This document shows, piece after piece, positions 7,140 through 14,730 of a stretch of DNA of 19,588 nucleotides. Every line of letters starts with the position of its first letter. The stretch's first letter is position 1. The stretch spans positions 1 through 19,588 of the forward strand of contig DAOVGK010000058.1 of assembly GCA_030672445.1 (NCBI GenBank), in the 5' to 3' direction. Source of the stretch: Candidatus Aerophobota bacterium. Its GTDB lineage: Bacteria; Aerophobota; Aerophobia; Aerophobales; AE-B3A. The position numbers were made by a program, and so were the translations under genes. The notes beneath the pieces are model-generated. The model had not been told where the DNA came from. It searched no databases and saw only the letters and a program-made list of their open reading frames with translations.

Positions 7140-8426
7140 TTATTTTTTCTCCCAGCGGAGAAGTTCAGTAACTGAGGAGAGGGTCTTCCCCTCCAGAATT
7201 TCTTCTCGAATGCGATTTTCCCTTTCTAAAACATCCATGGCCCGGTTAGCTATCTCCACTGCCTTCTTCTGGGGAACAACCACAATCCCGTCTTCATCTC
7301 CTACCAGCCAGTCTCCGGTAAATACACTTACCCCTCCAATTCGAATGGGGATGCCAATTTCTCCAAAACCTCGTGGTTCTCCGGCCGTGGGTGTGATAAG
7401 CCTGGCGTAAGCAGGGAATTTCAATTTCACTATCTCCGGAACGTCCCTGATTGCCCCATCAATTACTACTCCACTCAGTCTCTTCTGAATAGCTGAATGG
7501 GTAGCTAACTCTCCCCATAACGCTGGTCCCGCTCCACCTGCATCAATAACTATCACCTGACCTCTTTCCGCTTTATCAATAGCCTCAACTGGCTTTGCCC
7601 AATCACCAGGATAACTCCTCACTGTTAGGGCTGAGCCTACCAGTTTAACTCCCGGGGTGATCTTCACCAGACCTTTGATCTCTCCAGCTCGATGCATAGC
7701 GTCGGAAAGATTGGGAGTAGAAACTTTCTTGAAGATCTGGACAATTTCCTTACCTCTTGCTCTTTTAAATAGCTGGGTAGGAATAACCTTTTTATCCTTG
7801 ATCGCCTCCTTGATTACCCTGGTAGCCTCCCGGGGATCCTTGGCCTTAATTACAGCTCCCCCTACTATAACCACACTGGCTCCTGCATCTATGGCCTTGG
7901 CAGCAGTTTCAGAATTTATCCCTCCAGCTACGGCAACGGGGACACTTACTTTCCGGGAGACTTCTCTTAGCTGGCTAAAAGGATCTTTCCCCCTCATTTG
8001 TTCATCTATTGAGGTATGCATTCCTATATAATCTATGCCCATTTTTTCTACTTCTCTGGCCCGTCTTGTCGGATCACTCACTCCTAGCAAATCAACCATT
8101 ACCTTTCCCCCGTAATTTTTAGCCGCCTCCACACATTCTCTTACAGTGGAGTCATCGGCTACCCCCAGAACACAAACCACGTTGGCTCCTGCTTTAAAAG
8201 CTGATTCTGACTCAATCCTACCCACATCCATAATCTTCATATCAGCTACCACAGTCTTTTGGGGAAATTTCTTTCTTAGAGCCCGGAGGCAATCCAAACC
8301 CTCACTTTTAATTAAAGGTGTGCCTGCTTCAAGCCAGTCCGCTCCTCCGGCAGTGGCTGCCTCAGCTACCTTCAAGGCTCTATTTAGGTTCACAAAATCC
8401 AGGGCTATTTGAACTACCGGCTCCAT
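7140..8426 (-). CDS. bifunctional 3-hexulose-6-phosphate synthase / RraA-like domain fusion
   Basis: The protein has 428 residues. Residues about 1-212 form an OMP-decarboxylase-superfamily barrel of the hexulose-6-phosphate synthase (HPS) type: ALDFVNLNRAL with Asp10, VADMKIMDVG carrying the D-x-K-x-x-D signature (Asp62, Lys64, Asp67), a GMHTSID strand and VAGGINSETA near the phosphate site. HPS condenses formaldehyde with ribulose 5-phosphate; in archaea it is thought to run in reverse to supply pentose phosphate. Residues about 222-425 are an RraA-like domain with GAGPALWGELATHSA and GVVIDGAIRDVPEI; the Arg-Asp pair and Gly-Glu-Leu match the HMG/CHA-type aldolase site of this superfamily. 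Such fusions are best known from archaea. No phosphohexuloisomerase gene is adjacent. The ATG lies three bases past the queD stop, with GGGAG overlapping the queD end, so the two genes are probably cotranscribed. Domain calls are secure; the reaction of the second domain is not. Confidence 0.9.
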   Translation of the reverse strand: MEPVVQIALDFVNLNRALKVAEAATAGGADWLEAGTPLIKSEGLDCLRALRKKFPQKTVVADMKIMDVGRIESESAFKAGANVVCVLGVADDSTVRECVEAAKNYGGKVMVDLLGVSDPTRRAREVEKMGIDYIGMHTSIDEQMRGKDPFSQLREVSRKVSVPVAVAGGINSETAAKAIDAGASVVIVGGAVIKAKDPREATRVIKEAIKDKKVIPTQLFKRARGKEIVQIFKKVSTPNLSDAMHRAGEIKGLVKITPGVKLVGSALTVRSYPGDWAKPVEAIDKAERGQVIVIDAGGAGPALWGELATHSAIQKRLSGVVIDGAIRDVPEIVKLKFPAYARLITPTAGEPRGFGEIGIPIRIGGVSVFTGDWLVGDEDGIVVVPQKKAVEIANRAMDVLERENRIREEILEGKTLSSVTELLRWEKK

Positions 8427-8429
8427 TAA

Positions 8430-8798
8430 TTATCTCCCTTGGCTATAGGTTATCGAGCTATCTCTGGCTTCCCAGACCCTCACCCTGCTAAGTCTTACGG
8501 TTTCTAAATTTATCTCTTTCTCGAGCTTTTGAAAAAGATATTTGGCTATATTTTCCGTGGTAGGATTAGTGCTGCCCAAAACTTCATTTAAATAATGATG
8601 ATCCAAACGAGCTGTCCATTTTTTAACTATCCTCTTCACATCTCTAAAGTCAACCAGAATCCCACGGTGGTCCAACTTCTCTCCTTTAACAAAAACCTGA
8701 ACCTTCCAGGTATGCCCGTGTAGTTTCTCGCAGCCTCCGCTTATTTCTCTTAGTTGATGGGCAGCAGCAAATTCAGTTTCAATCATCAATTCATACAT
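8430..8798 (-). CDS. queD: 6-carboxy-5,6,7,8-tetrahydropterin synthase (QueD)
   Basis: This small protein of 122 residues belongs to the PTPS/QueD family, which converts 7,8-dihydroneopterin triphosphate to 6-carboxytetrahydropterin in queuosine and preQ0 biosynthesis. The zinc ligands are visible as His14 (FAAAHQL) and His27/His29 in CEKLHGH. The C-x3-H-x-H spacing with Cys23 is the QueD signature. Other landmarks are LVDFRDVK, LDHHYLNE, the substrate-loop NPTTENIA and a C-terminal VWEA glutamate. The start is well supported by AAGGAGAA (8810-8803) five bases upstream of the ATG. No queC, queE or queF is present nearby, so the rest of the pathway must lie elsewhere. The gene is followed closely by HPS-RraA and preceded by a dispersed repeat element. 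Confidence 0.9.
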   Translation of the reverse strand: MYELMIETEFAAAHQLREISGGCEKLHGHTWKVQVFVKGEKLDHRGILVDFRDVKRIVKKWTARLDHHYLNEVLGSTNPTTENIAKYLFQKLEKEINLETVRLSRVRVWEARDSSITYSQGR

Positions 8799-8840
8799 TA
8801 TCTTCTCCTTATTCTAACAGAAAATCACCCCTCGTCAAAG

Positions 8841-9100
8841 ATATCTCGGGACTTTTCCCCTCCGTCGCTGTTATTTAGCTCATAGTTCATGGCTCATAGC
8901 TCATAGTCCATGAGGGGTAAAGTTTATAACAGCTTGGTTCATCAAATTCACAAAAGTAGCCTGCCTCCTTTTATTTATCTCACTGTGGTCAGCTATCAGC
9001 TACCTTTTAGGGTTTTACTATGAGCCATGAGCTATCAGCTATGAGCTACGTAGGTCCCTCGATACGCGTATAAACCTTCTACCTACTAATATTTTCCTAG
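8841..9100. repeat. dispersed repeat element, long copy, with inverted CTCATAG heptamer arrays
   Basis: This is a 260-bp copy of an element also present at 17622-17762. Shared left end: ATATCT(C/G)GGGAC then TTCCCCTCCGTCGCTGT. Shared right end: ATACGCGTATAAA and then ACTAAT followed by TTCCTAG. Inside, five heptamers (8879-8913: CTCATAG, TTCATGG, CTCATAG, CTCATAG, TCCATGA) face an inverted array (9018-9045: CTATGAG, CCATGAG, CTATCAG, CTATGAG). This copy carries about 120 bp in the middle that the other lacks. Its right end contains the stop codon of the glycosyltransferase gene (9086-9088). No protein is encoded. The element fills most of the 8799-9085 gap. Confidence 0.75.
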
Positions 9101-10258
9101 AGCACCACTTATGAGTGATTTGTAGATATTTTCTAGCCTGGAGACGCTTCTCTCCAAACTATGAGCCTGAACCATTCGGTAGGAGGCCTCTTGCATAGAT
9201 CGCTTTAGTTTTTCATTGCCGAGAATGTTCTCAATTTTATCTGAGGCATCTTGAGGGTCATCCAAACTAAAAGTGTATCCGTTTATTCCCTCCTTAACCA
9301 GCTCCTGGGCAGCATTTCCCCGGCTTTTTCCTACTAATATGGCATTCCGAGTAGCCATAGCCTCCAGGGTAGCTATACTCTGAAGTTCATAAAAAGAGGG
9401 CAAAATAAAGATATCCGCTTCTAGATAAGCACAAAGTAAATCTTTTTTACTCAAATATCCGGTGAGAATAAGTTTGTTTTTGAGTCCACGGCTTGCTATT
9501 TTTTCTTTCAACTTATCTTTTATAAGACCCCCGCCTACCATTAATAATTTAACCTCAGGCCTTTTCTTTAATAATAGTCCCATTATTTCAATGAGATAGC
9601 CAGGATTTTTTTCATAACTCAATCGGCCTACATAAAGCAGAAAGAGAGATTGACCCAGCTCATAAGATTCCCTGAACTTAATCCGATTTTCCAAGCTGGC
9701 TCTCCTAGCACTAAACCAATCTAAATCTATTCCATTGCTTATCACCTGAATAGGTCGATGAGTGTAATTTCGGGCAATCCGAGCGGCAAAATAGGAAGGG
9801 ACAACTATGAGATCACCTCGGTTGTAAAAATAGGAAAACCAATTCTCTATCGCTTTTTCCAGGAGGAACGAAGGAAAGTGAGGTAGAAGAATATTTCCTG
9901 CCTGAACATGAAATCCCAGAACCACGGGAATATCTAATTTTTTTGCCCCCTTTAATGCCTGCCAGCCTAAATAAGTGGGGAGGTTGATCTGAAGAATTTC
10001 TATTCTTTCTCTTTCGAGAATGAAAAAAATTTTCCTGGAAGAGGCAAGAGTAAAATAGCCCTTTTCCTGGGGAAGAGAGATGCTGAAAAATCTATAAATC
10101 TTAATCCCTTCCACCATGAAGAAGGGTTCTTTGGCTCGGGAGGTAAAAATGATAACCTCATGTCGCTTTTTTCTTAATTCCAGCGAGAAGTTTTGAGTAG
10201 AGACCCCTTCTCCTCCTACGGGGGGGAAGGTCTGGTCGGAGACAAAACAAACTCTCAT
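9086..10258 (-). CDS. glycosyltransferase family 4 (GT-B)
   Basis: With the start chosen at 10258 the protein has 390 residues, typical for GT4 enzymes, which transfer a sugar from a nucleotide donor with retention. The N-terminus MRVCFVSDQTFPPVGGEGVST has the Gly-rich acceptor-side loop of this family. The C-terminal Rossmann domain has LLYVGRLSYEKNPGYLIEI, MVGGGLIKDKLKE and FILPSFYELQSIATLEAMA, the last holding the E-x7-E motif. A longer frame begins ten codons earlier, but the inner ATG overlaps the stop of the flippase-like gene (TAATG) with AAGGGGA just before it, so translational coupling favours the shorter form. The final codons and stop lie within a dispersed repeat. Likely role: adding a hexose to a lipid or surface glycan along with the two genes upstream. 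Donor and acceptor are unknown. Confidence 0.9.
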   Translation of the reverse strand: MRVCFVSDQTFPPVGGEGVSTQNFSLELRKKRHEVIIFTSRAKEPFFMVEGIKIYRFFSISLPQEKGYFTLASSRKIFFILERERIEILQINLPTYLGWQALKGAKKLDIPVVLGFHVQAGNILLPHFPSFLLEKAIENWFSYFYNRGDLIVVPSYFAARIARNYTHRPIQVISNGIDLDWFSARRASLENRIKFRESYELGQSLFLLYVGRLSYEKNPGYLIEIMGLLLKKRPEVKLLMVGGGLIKDKLKEKIASRGLKNKLILTGYLSKKDLLCAYLEADIFILPSFYELQSIATLEAMATRNAILVGKSRGNAAQELVKEGINGYTFSLDDPQDASDKIENILGNEKLKRSMQEASYRMVQAHSLERSVSRLENIYKSLISGALGKY

Positions 10259-11259
10259 TATCCCCTTTTCTCCCAAAACCCTTTCCATCCTAGGTGAACG
10301 ACCAAAGAAAGAGCTACCCCTACCCCCAAAAAATCAGTCATCCTGACCATTAAACTAAAGGCCAGAGCCCTATCGGGTCCTATTCCCACAAGTTTAAAGA
10401 TCCCTACCTGTCCTAACTCGAAGATTCCCAAGGCTCCGGGGGTGAATTGCAGAGCAAGAACAAGGTGGCTCAAAGCAAAGAGAAGAGCAAGCTCCGATAG
10501 TTTAAACACCGTCTCAAGAAAATAAAAGAAAATAGCCGGCTTAATGAATACGAGAAGCCCGGCACCAAGTTTTATGCAAAAAGCGAGTAAAGTTGTAGTT
10601 CGATGTTGATTAAAGGCGAGAAAAACGTGATCTTCCAGTTTCGATATCTCAGGCTTAATTTTTCTGATAATTTTAGATAGGGGATTTATACGTTCTAATA
10701 GAGTTGCCAAGAGGGTAAAGAGTTTACTCTCATAAAGAAAATTGACCAGAAGCATTCCCATCCCGGCGCCAAAGACAATATTGACCGTAAAAAGGGTCAG
10801 GTAGATTTGCCGGGGCAAAGAATATTCGATGAGAGCCCAGATACTACCTAAATAAATAAAGAATAAACCAGCCCCAAGCTCCAGGAACTTGTCTACTATT
10901 ACCGTAGCTCCTACCTTGCTCATAGGAAGGTGGTGTCTCTTACTGATCATATAGGCCCTGAGCGGCTCTCCTCCTATGTACATAGAAGGGGTAAGATAAC
11001 TCACGGCAAATCCAATTACCCTTGCCGCAAAGACATCTCTAAAAGTGAGGCGATAGCCATAAGAAGTCAAAATAATTTGCCAGGAGAGAGTAGCCAGGAA
11101 TAAGATGAGAAGTGCATTGGCAATAAAAACAACTGCTCCCCACAGACCTATTTGACCTATCTCAAAGAAAACATTCTGAATACCAGCTAGATAAAATATC
11201 AAAATCAGGACTGTTAGTCCGACTACTGTGGAGATGGTGATAACAATTTTCCTCTTCAT
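10258..11259 (-). CDS. flippase-like integral membrane protein (LPG-synthase TM / UPF0104 family)
   Basis: This 333-residue polytopic membrane protein, with about seven or eight hydrophobic segments, matches the lysylphosphatidylglycerol-synthase transmembrane (AglD-like, UPF0104) family. Landmarks are RVIGFAVSYLTPSMYIGGEPLRAYMISKRH in the first third, where GEP-x-R is characteristic, and a late FTPGALGIFELGQVGIF segment, the GxxGxxE-like motif of the family. There is no C-terminal aminoacyl-transferase domain, so this is the membrane part only. Such stand-alone proteins are often found next to glycosyltransferases and are thought to act in lipid or glycolipid translocation; that role is inferred. 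Both ends show TAATG overlaps with the flanking glycosyltransferase genes (at 11259 and 10258), strong evidence of one coupled unit. Confidence 0.87.
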   Translation of the reverse strand: MKRKIVITISTVVGLTVLILIFYLAGIQNVFFEIGQIGLWGAVVFIANALLILFLATLSWQIILTSYGYRLTFRDVFAARVIGFAVSYLTPSMYIGGEPLRAYMISKRHHLPMSKVGATVIVDKFLELGAGLFFIYLGSIWALIEYSLPRQIYLTLFTVNIVFGAGMGMLLVNFLYESKLFTLLATLLERINPLSKIIRKIKPEISKLEDHVFLAFNQHRTTTLLAFCIKLGAGLLVFIKPAIFFYFLETVFKLSELALLFALSHLVLALQFTPGALGIFELGQVGIFKLVGIGPDRALAFSLMVRMTDFLGVGVALSLVVHLGWKGFWEKRG

Positions 11260-12326
11260 TATCCAAACACTATCTTCATGAATCTATCTACAGCTTCGTC
11301 AGTCCCGGTCTTGTAGAGTAGTCCTGGGTATTTTTTAGCCTCCTCCACATCTCTCATGAGGTTCAGTCTATCTTGACCCACACTGTAGAAATTTTTCCTT
11401 TTCTTGTGATAGTCCGCTAGATAAACCTGTTCAGTTTGCCCTGGAGTCGGAATAAATAGAGCTTTCTTTCCTAATAGGGAAAGTTCCATGATGCTGGTAT
11501 AGCCGGGTCTGGTAATAACTAATTTAGACTTATTTACAATTTCTTCCTGTTTTTTCCTCCCAAGGTAACCAAAAACACGAAGATGGTTAACAGTTTCATT
11601 TCGGGGGTCCTCTGGCTTTCCCAGAGCTATAACTACCTTGCCTTTTAAAAGAGGCGCCTGCTCAAAGATTTTTTTCTCCAGAATTGTCCTCTGAGGCTCA
11701 GGTCCGGAAAGAGAAATGAAATAATCAGTGTCCTCGGCAGTTTCTCTTTTTCTTAAATCGGACATTACTCCCAAATATTCAATTTTTTCTTCCTTAAAAT
11801 ATTTTAAATTGTGGGAAAGATCTCCACTCAAACCATCTTCTTGGTAGTCGGGGACAAGAAACTTACAGAAGTTATATTTAGTAAAGGAATAGTTGAACCC
11901 CTCCGTTGCCATTTCAAAGAGTTTCACCCTATGGGGAGCAATGAATCTAAGTTGATGAGAAATGAGATAAGAAGGAATTTCTTTATCATAAACACCGTAG
12001 CGATTATCAGAAATTATTCTTTCATATTTTTCCCCCTTAATCAGTTTTTTTATCTGACTGTGCTCCTTGACAATCTCATTCATATAAATGGGAAAATAGC
12101 TAAGGAATTTAGCCACCGAAAAATCCCTCTCAGAATAAGCAGAAGAATAATCGGGAAGACTCAAATAAGAACAAGCATCCTTGAGCTCGTCCTTTAAAAG
12201 ATCTAGAGACCTTCCTATCCCTACCAGGGTAAGACTATGACCAGCTTTTATCATCCTCCTCAAGATGGGAAGATCCCTGGTAGCATGACCCAGACCCCAA
12301 GAACAGACACCAAAGAGAACTTTCAC
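11259..12326 (-). CDS. GT-B glycosyltransferase, MurG/GT28-like
   Basis: This protein of 355 residues is a probable inverting GT-B sugar transferase related to MurG/UGT-type enzymes. The N-terminus MKVLFGVCSWGLGHATRDLP carries the G-x-G-H-x-x-R donor/acceptor loop. SDNRYGVYDKEIPSYLISHQL (about 110-130) is typical of a poorly characterised bacterial/archaeal group. The C-terminal domain has VITRPGYTSIMELSLLGKKAL and FIPTPGQTEQVYLADY, the sugar-nucleotide binding region. The start is GTG (12326), with GGAAG about ten bases upstream. The stop overlaps the ATG of the flippase-like gene (TAATG). Fifteen bases separate it from fchA upstream, so it may be read from the folate genes. It is likely the first enzyme of a short glycolipid pathway; the sugar is unknown. 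Confidence 0.82.
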   Translation of the reverse strand: MKVLFGVCSWGLGHATRDLPILRRMIKAGHSLTLVGIGRSLDLLKDELKDACSYLSLPDYSSAYSERDFSVAKFLSYFPIYMNEIVKEHSQIKKLIKGEKYERIISDNRYGVYDKEIPSYLISHQLRFIAPHRVKLFEMATEGFNYSFTKYNFCKFLVPDYQEDGLSGDLSHNLKYFKEEKIEYLGVMSDLRKRETAEDTDYFISLSGPEPQRTILEKKIFEQAPLLKGKVVIALGKPEDPRNETVNHLRVFGYLGRKKQEEIVNKSKLVITRPGYTSIMELSLLGKKALFIPTPGQTEQVYLADYHKKRKNFYSVGQDRLNLMRDVEEAKKYPGLLYKTGTDEAVDRFMKIVFG

Positions 12327-12341
12327 TTTAGTTTCTTCCGC

Positions 12342-12971
12342 TCAGCCCGCTAGCTTTTTCTTAACCCCCTTTATGACCTCATCCTTTATTTCGTGGTCTT
12401 GAGATAACATTGAGGAAAGGGCCGAATTTGCTCTTCTTTTAAATTCTTCATCTTTAATATAGCCCAGATTAATCTGGACATTCAAGGCTGCACTTTGCAA
12501 AGCTGCATCTGCCAGCAAAGCACCTACGCCTACATCAGTGATTAAATTAGGATTTCCTCTGGAAAGAAGAAGTTGGGCCAGTTCTATCAACCGAAGAGCC
12601 AATTTAGCTGTGTTCAGAGGAACCTGAGTTGCATCCTTCAAGGCAATTTGTAAAGCCTCTCTCCTTTTTCCCTTTAGCTCGGAAGTATCCTTGGGCATAC
12701 GAGAAGCCTGGGAAAACCTGGCATATGCCTCAATATCCTTTTGAATGAGAAGAGAAAGCTCCTCCTTAAGCTTGTCTGCCTCTTTTAAGATCTCTCGAAT
12801 CTCCCTTTCAACCTTCTCAAATTTAGGTTTCCCTGAAGTAAAATTTCCCACCATACAGAGAAGAGCAGCTCCCAAAGATCCTACCAGGGCAGCCACACTT
12901 CCCCCTCCCGGAGTGGGAGTTTTAGATGCTGTATCATCGAGGAAATTCCTTAATGGCTGGTTCAGGTACAT
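12342..12971 (-). CDS. fchA: methenyl-THF cyclohydrolase / cyclodeaminase family (FchA-like)
   Basis: This 209-residue helical protein belongs to the formiminotransferase-cyclodeaminase family, stand-alone form. FchA converts 5,10-methenyl-THF to 10-formyl-THF, a step in folate C1 interconversion of clostridia and methylotrophs; related proteins act as formimino-THF cyclodeaminases. The N-terminal signature TPTPGGGSVAALVGSLGAAL (about 18-37) is intact, and VPLNTAKLAL and NPNLITDVGVGALLADAAL further along are family conserved. The ATG lies inside the end of the cyclo-ligase gene (10-bp overlap, 12962-12971) with little Shine-Dalgarno, which suggests translational coupling. No histidine-degradation genes are near and an acsE-like gene is, so the C1 role (FchA) is more likely than a histidine-pathway cyclodeaminase. 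Confidence 0.87.
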   Translation of the reverse strand: MYLNQPLRNFLDDTASKTPTPGGGSVAALVGSLGAALLCMVGNFTSGKPKFEKVEREIREILKEADKLKEELSLLIQKDIEAYARFSQASRMPKDTSELKGKRREALQIALKDATQVPLNTAKLALRLIELAQLLLSRGNPNLITDVGVGALLADAALQSAALNVQINLGYIKDEEFKRRANSALSSMLSQDHEIKDEVIKGVKKKLAG

Positions 12972-13555
12972 TTTTTACACTCAATGATTCTTTTCTCAGT
13001 AATTATATAGTCAACCGGGGCATCATGTAACTCCGAAGGAACATTATCTACTAGCTGTAGTTCGAAGGCTAAAGCTATGGATTTGGTTCTGTCCGGAGCT
13101 TTTTTTAAGAATCGATCATAAAAACCTTTTCCAAATCCAAGCCGATTTCCTCTCTCATCAAAAGCAACTCCGGGAACTATCACTAATTCCAGCTCTTTTA
13201 TCTTAAGAGGACGATAAAAATTCTTTTTTGGCTGGAATATCCCCAGTGTCCCGGGTTCAAGCTCTCTTTCAGGATCCTTTAGCTCCGATACTATAATCTG
13301 ATTATTTCGAGAGTTAATAAGAGGAACGGCTACTCTTTTACCCAACTTTAAGCACTCTTCAATTATCTTCTCAGTTTGAACCTCATCGGCTAGAGCCAGA
13401 TAAAAGAGAATCGTTCCAGCCTCAGAAAATTGGGGAATCCCTAAGAGTTTTCGCTTGATCTCATCACTTTTTCTTGCAATTACCTGAGGAGATTGAGATC
13501 GACGCAGAGCTAAAATTCTTTTCCTTAAAAGAGATTTACCCACCTTATTCTTCAT
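12962..13555 (-). CDS. 5-formyltetrahydrofolate cyclo-ligase
   Basis: This protein of 197 residues is of standard length. It is an ATP-dependent cytosolic enzyme that turns 5-formyl-THF into 5,10-methenyl-THF, feeding the adjacent cyclohydrolase. The signature RGNRLGFGKGFYDRFL (about 135-150), containing the nucleotide/phosphate-binding GxGxGxYDR loop, is present. The N-terminal LLRKRILALRRSQSP helix and the LALADEVQTEKII segment are also typical. The C-terminus ends IIECKKCT, a small CxxC that I cannot interpret. The stop overlaps the fchA start. Only a weak Shine-Dalgarno precedes the ATG at 13555. Between this gene and the acsE-like gene lies a 157-bp palindromic-end element, so cotranscription with acsE is possible but interrupted. 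Confidence 0.92.
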   Translation of the reverse strand: MKNKVGKSLLRKRILALRRSQSPQVIARKSDEIKRKLLGIPQFSEAGTILFYLALADEVQTEKIIEECLKLGKRVAVPLINSRNNQIIVSELKDPERELEPGTLGIFQPKKNFYRPLKIKELELVIVPGVAFDERGNRLGFGKGFYDRFLKKAPDRTKSIALAFELQLVDNVPSELHDAPVDYIITEKRIIECKKCT

Positions 13556-13599
13556 CTGAAAAATCGATGAACTAAGTCACTCATTCAGCCTTATCATAT

Positions 13600-13756
13600 T
13601 TCACCGCAGAGCACGCCGAGAACGCTGAGAATCAGGAAAATTTTAACGAGCCTCTGAATGCCATATTTTAGGATCTGAACATTGAATTTTTTCTTTTGTT
13701 TCATTAAGTTTTTCCTTTTGATTTATCTCTGCGTGCTCTGCGGTCTTTGCGGTGAA
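13600..13756. repeat. MITE-like element with inverted CACCGCAGAG-type ends
   Basis: The left end starts TTCACCGCAGAGCACGCC and continues GAGAACGCTGAGAA. The right end, read on the opposite strand, starts TTCACCGCAAAGACCGCAG and continues AGCACGCAGAGATAA. The two arms (about 33 and 36 bp) are imperfect inverted repeats that differ by a short insertion. The AT-rich core between them (about 88 bp) has no coding capacity. Repeats with this CACCGCAGAG wording occur in many unrelated bacterial genomes; I treat it as a non-autonomous mobile or palindromic element. Confidence 0.65.
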
Positions 13757-13767
13757 CAGTCACTAAA

Positions 13768-14559
13768 CTAAAGTTTTCCTTCTCGGAAAGAGGATAGGTA
13801 TTTAGTGCAATATTCATCTTTACCCAGGAGGGCCTCTCCCGCCCGAATCACTGAAATCATCCCCTTATCCAGAGGATCAATAATAACCGCATCTAGCCCC
13901 ATTAGCATGGCCATGGAGAGAAAGACCCGGTTAAGAAGCTCCCTTCTGGGTAGGCCAAAAGAAATATTACTCAAACCACAGATAAGATGGATTCCCTTGA
14001 AAGAACCCCTGATCTTCCTCATAATCTCGAGGACAGCCCAACCACATCCAGAATCAGTGCTAATTGGACGAACTAAAGGATCAATGTAGATATCATCTAG
14101 AGCTATCCCTTCTCGTGTTAATAGATCCACTAAACGTTCAGCAACAGCATATCTTCTCCTCATATCCTCAGGTATTCCAGCCTCGTCCATAGTCAAAGCG
14201 ATTACCTTGCTGCGGAATCTTTTAAGAAGTGGAAGAATTCCCTCAACTCTCTTTTTCTCTGCCGTCACAGAATTTATTATAGCCTTACCCTTGTGCTGGG
14301 TTAATCCGGCTTCCAGCGCCAGCGGATTAGGACTGTCAATGCAAAGAGGAACTTCTACCACCTCCTGAATAACCTTTATGGCCCATTTCATGTCCTCAAC
14401 CTCGGTACGGATTCTGGTTCCCACATTGACATCCAGTGCATCTGCCCCGGAAATTACCTGTCTTCTGGCAAGACCCTGAATGAAAGAAGTGTCTCTCTTT
14501 TCCACCGCTTTTTCTACATCCTTAGCACTGGTATTGATCTTTTCTCCAATGACGAGCAT
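13768..14559 (-). CDS. acsE: methyltetrahydrofolate:corrinoid protein methyltransferase (AcsE-like)
   Basis: This 263-residue TIM-barrel protein is of the pterin-binding family and almost the same length as characterised AcsE (MeTr). The enzyme moves the methyl group of 5-methyl-THF to the cobalt of the corrinoid iron-sulfur protein in the Wood-Ljungdahl pathway. Folate-site residues line up at the positions known from the Moorella enzyme: Asp75 (CIDSPN), Asn96 (INSVTAE), Asp160 (YIDPL) and an Asn at about 198 in GLSNIS. LDVNVG (42-47) and GLDAVIIDP (221-229) complete the barrel signatures. AAGGAGA precedes the ATG well. The gene is first in a minus-strand run with cyclo-ligase and fchA, which fits folate C1 traffic. 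The CODH/ACS and corrinoid protein genes are not in the window, so a related corrinoid acceptor in another pathway cannot be excluded. Confidence 0.87.
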   Translation of the reverse strand: MLVIGEKINTSAKDVEKAVEKRDTSFIQGLARRQVISGADALDVNVGTRIRTEVEDMKWAIKVIQEVVEVPLCIDSPNPLALEAGLTQHKGKAIINSVTAEKKRVEGILPLLKRFRSKVIALTMDEAGIPEDMRRRYAVAERLVDLLTREGIALDDIYIDPLVRPISTDSGCGWAVLEIMRKIRGSFKGIHLICGLSNISFGLPRRELLNRVFLSMAMLMGLDAVIIDPLDKGMISVIRAGEALLGKDEYCTKYLSSFREGKL

Positions 14560-14650
14560 ACAGAACTCTCCTTCTTTCTCGTTATCAAATGATGGTCTAA
14601 TACGTCTTTAAAAAGCCTCTCTGTGAAAAAAACTATCAAATCCTCTTTCT

Positions 14651-14679
14651 AATCTACCAAATCCCCATGATATTGTCAA
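14651..14679 (-). promoter_or_regulatory. promoter for the acsE-like operon
   Basis: On the minus strand TTGACA (14679-14674) and TAGATT (14656-14651) are spaced by 17 bp. The -35 is perfect and the -10 matches four of six positions. Transcription would start about 85 bp before the acsE-like ATG. It lies back to back with the plus-strand promoter at 14731. Confidence 0.5.
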
Positions 14680-14730
14680 AAAACCCGCCTTCTGTTAAAG
14701 AAAACTTGGGATAGATCCTTTAAGCGTCTC

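Noticed and set aside
8811..8838. Promoter-like pair on the minus strand before queD (TTGACG, 16 bp, TAGAAT)
   Set aside because: Transcription would begin within the queD Shine-Dalgarno (8810-8803), leaving a message without a usable ribosome site; probably chance, or a promoter only in part.
11811..12197. Plus-strand open frame of 128 codons opposite the GT28-like gene
   Set aside because: Shadow frame with no Shine-Dalgarno and no conserved-looking sequence; the minus-strand gene shows clear GT-B motifs.
13567..13765. Possible target-site duplication (TGAAC..AGTCACT) on both sides of the 13600-13756 element
   Set aside because: The copies are of unequal length, and the left one is about 18 bp from the element end, so it is not a clean duplication.
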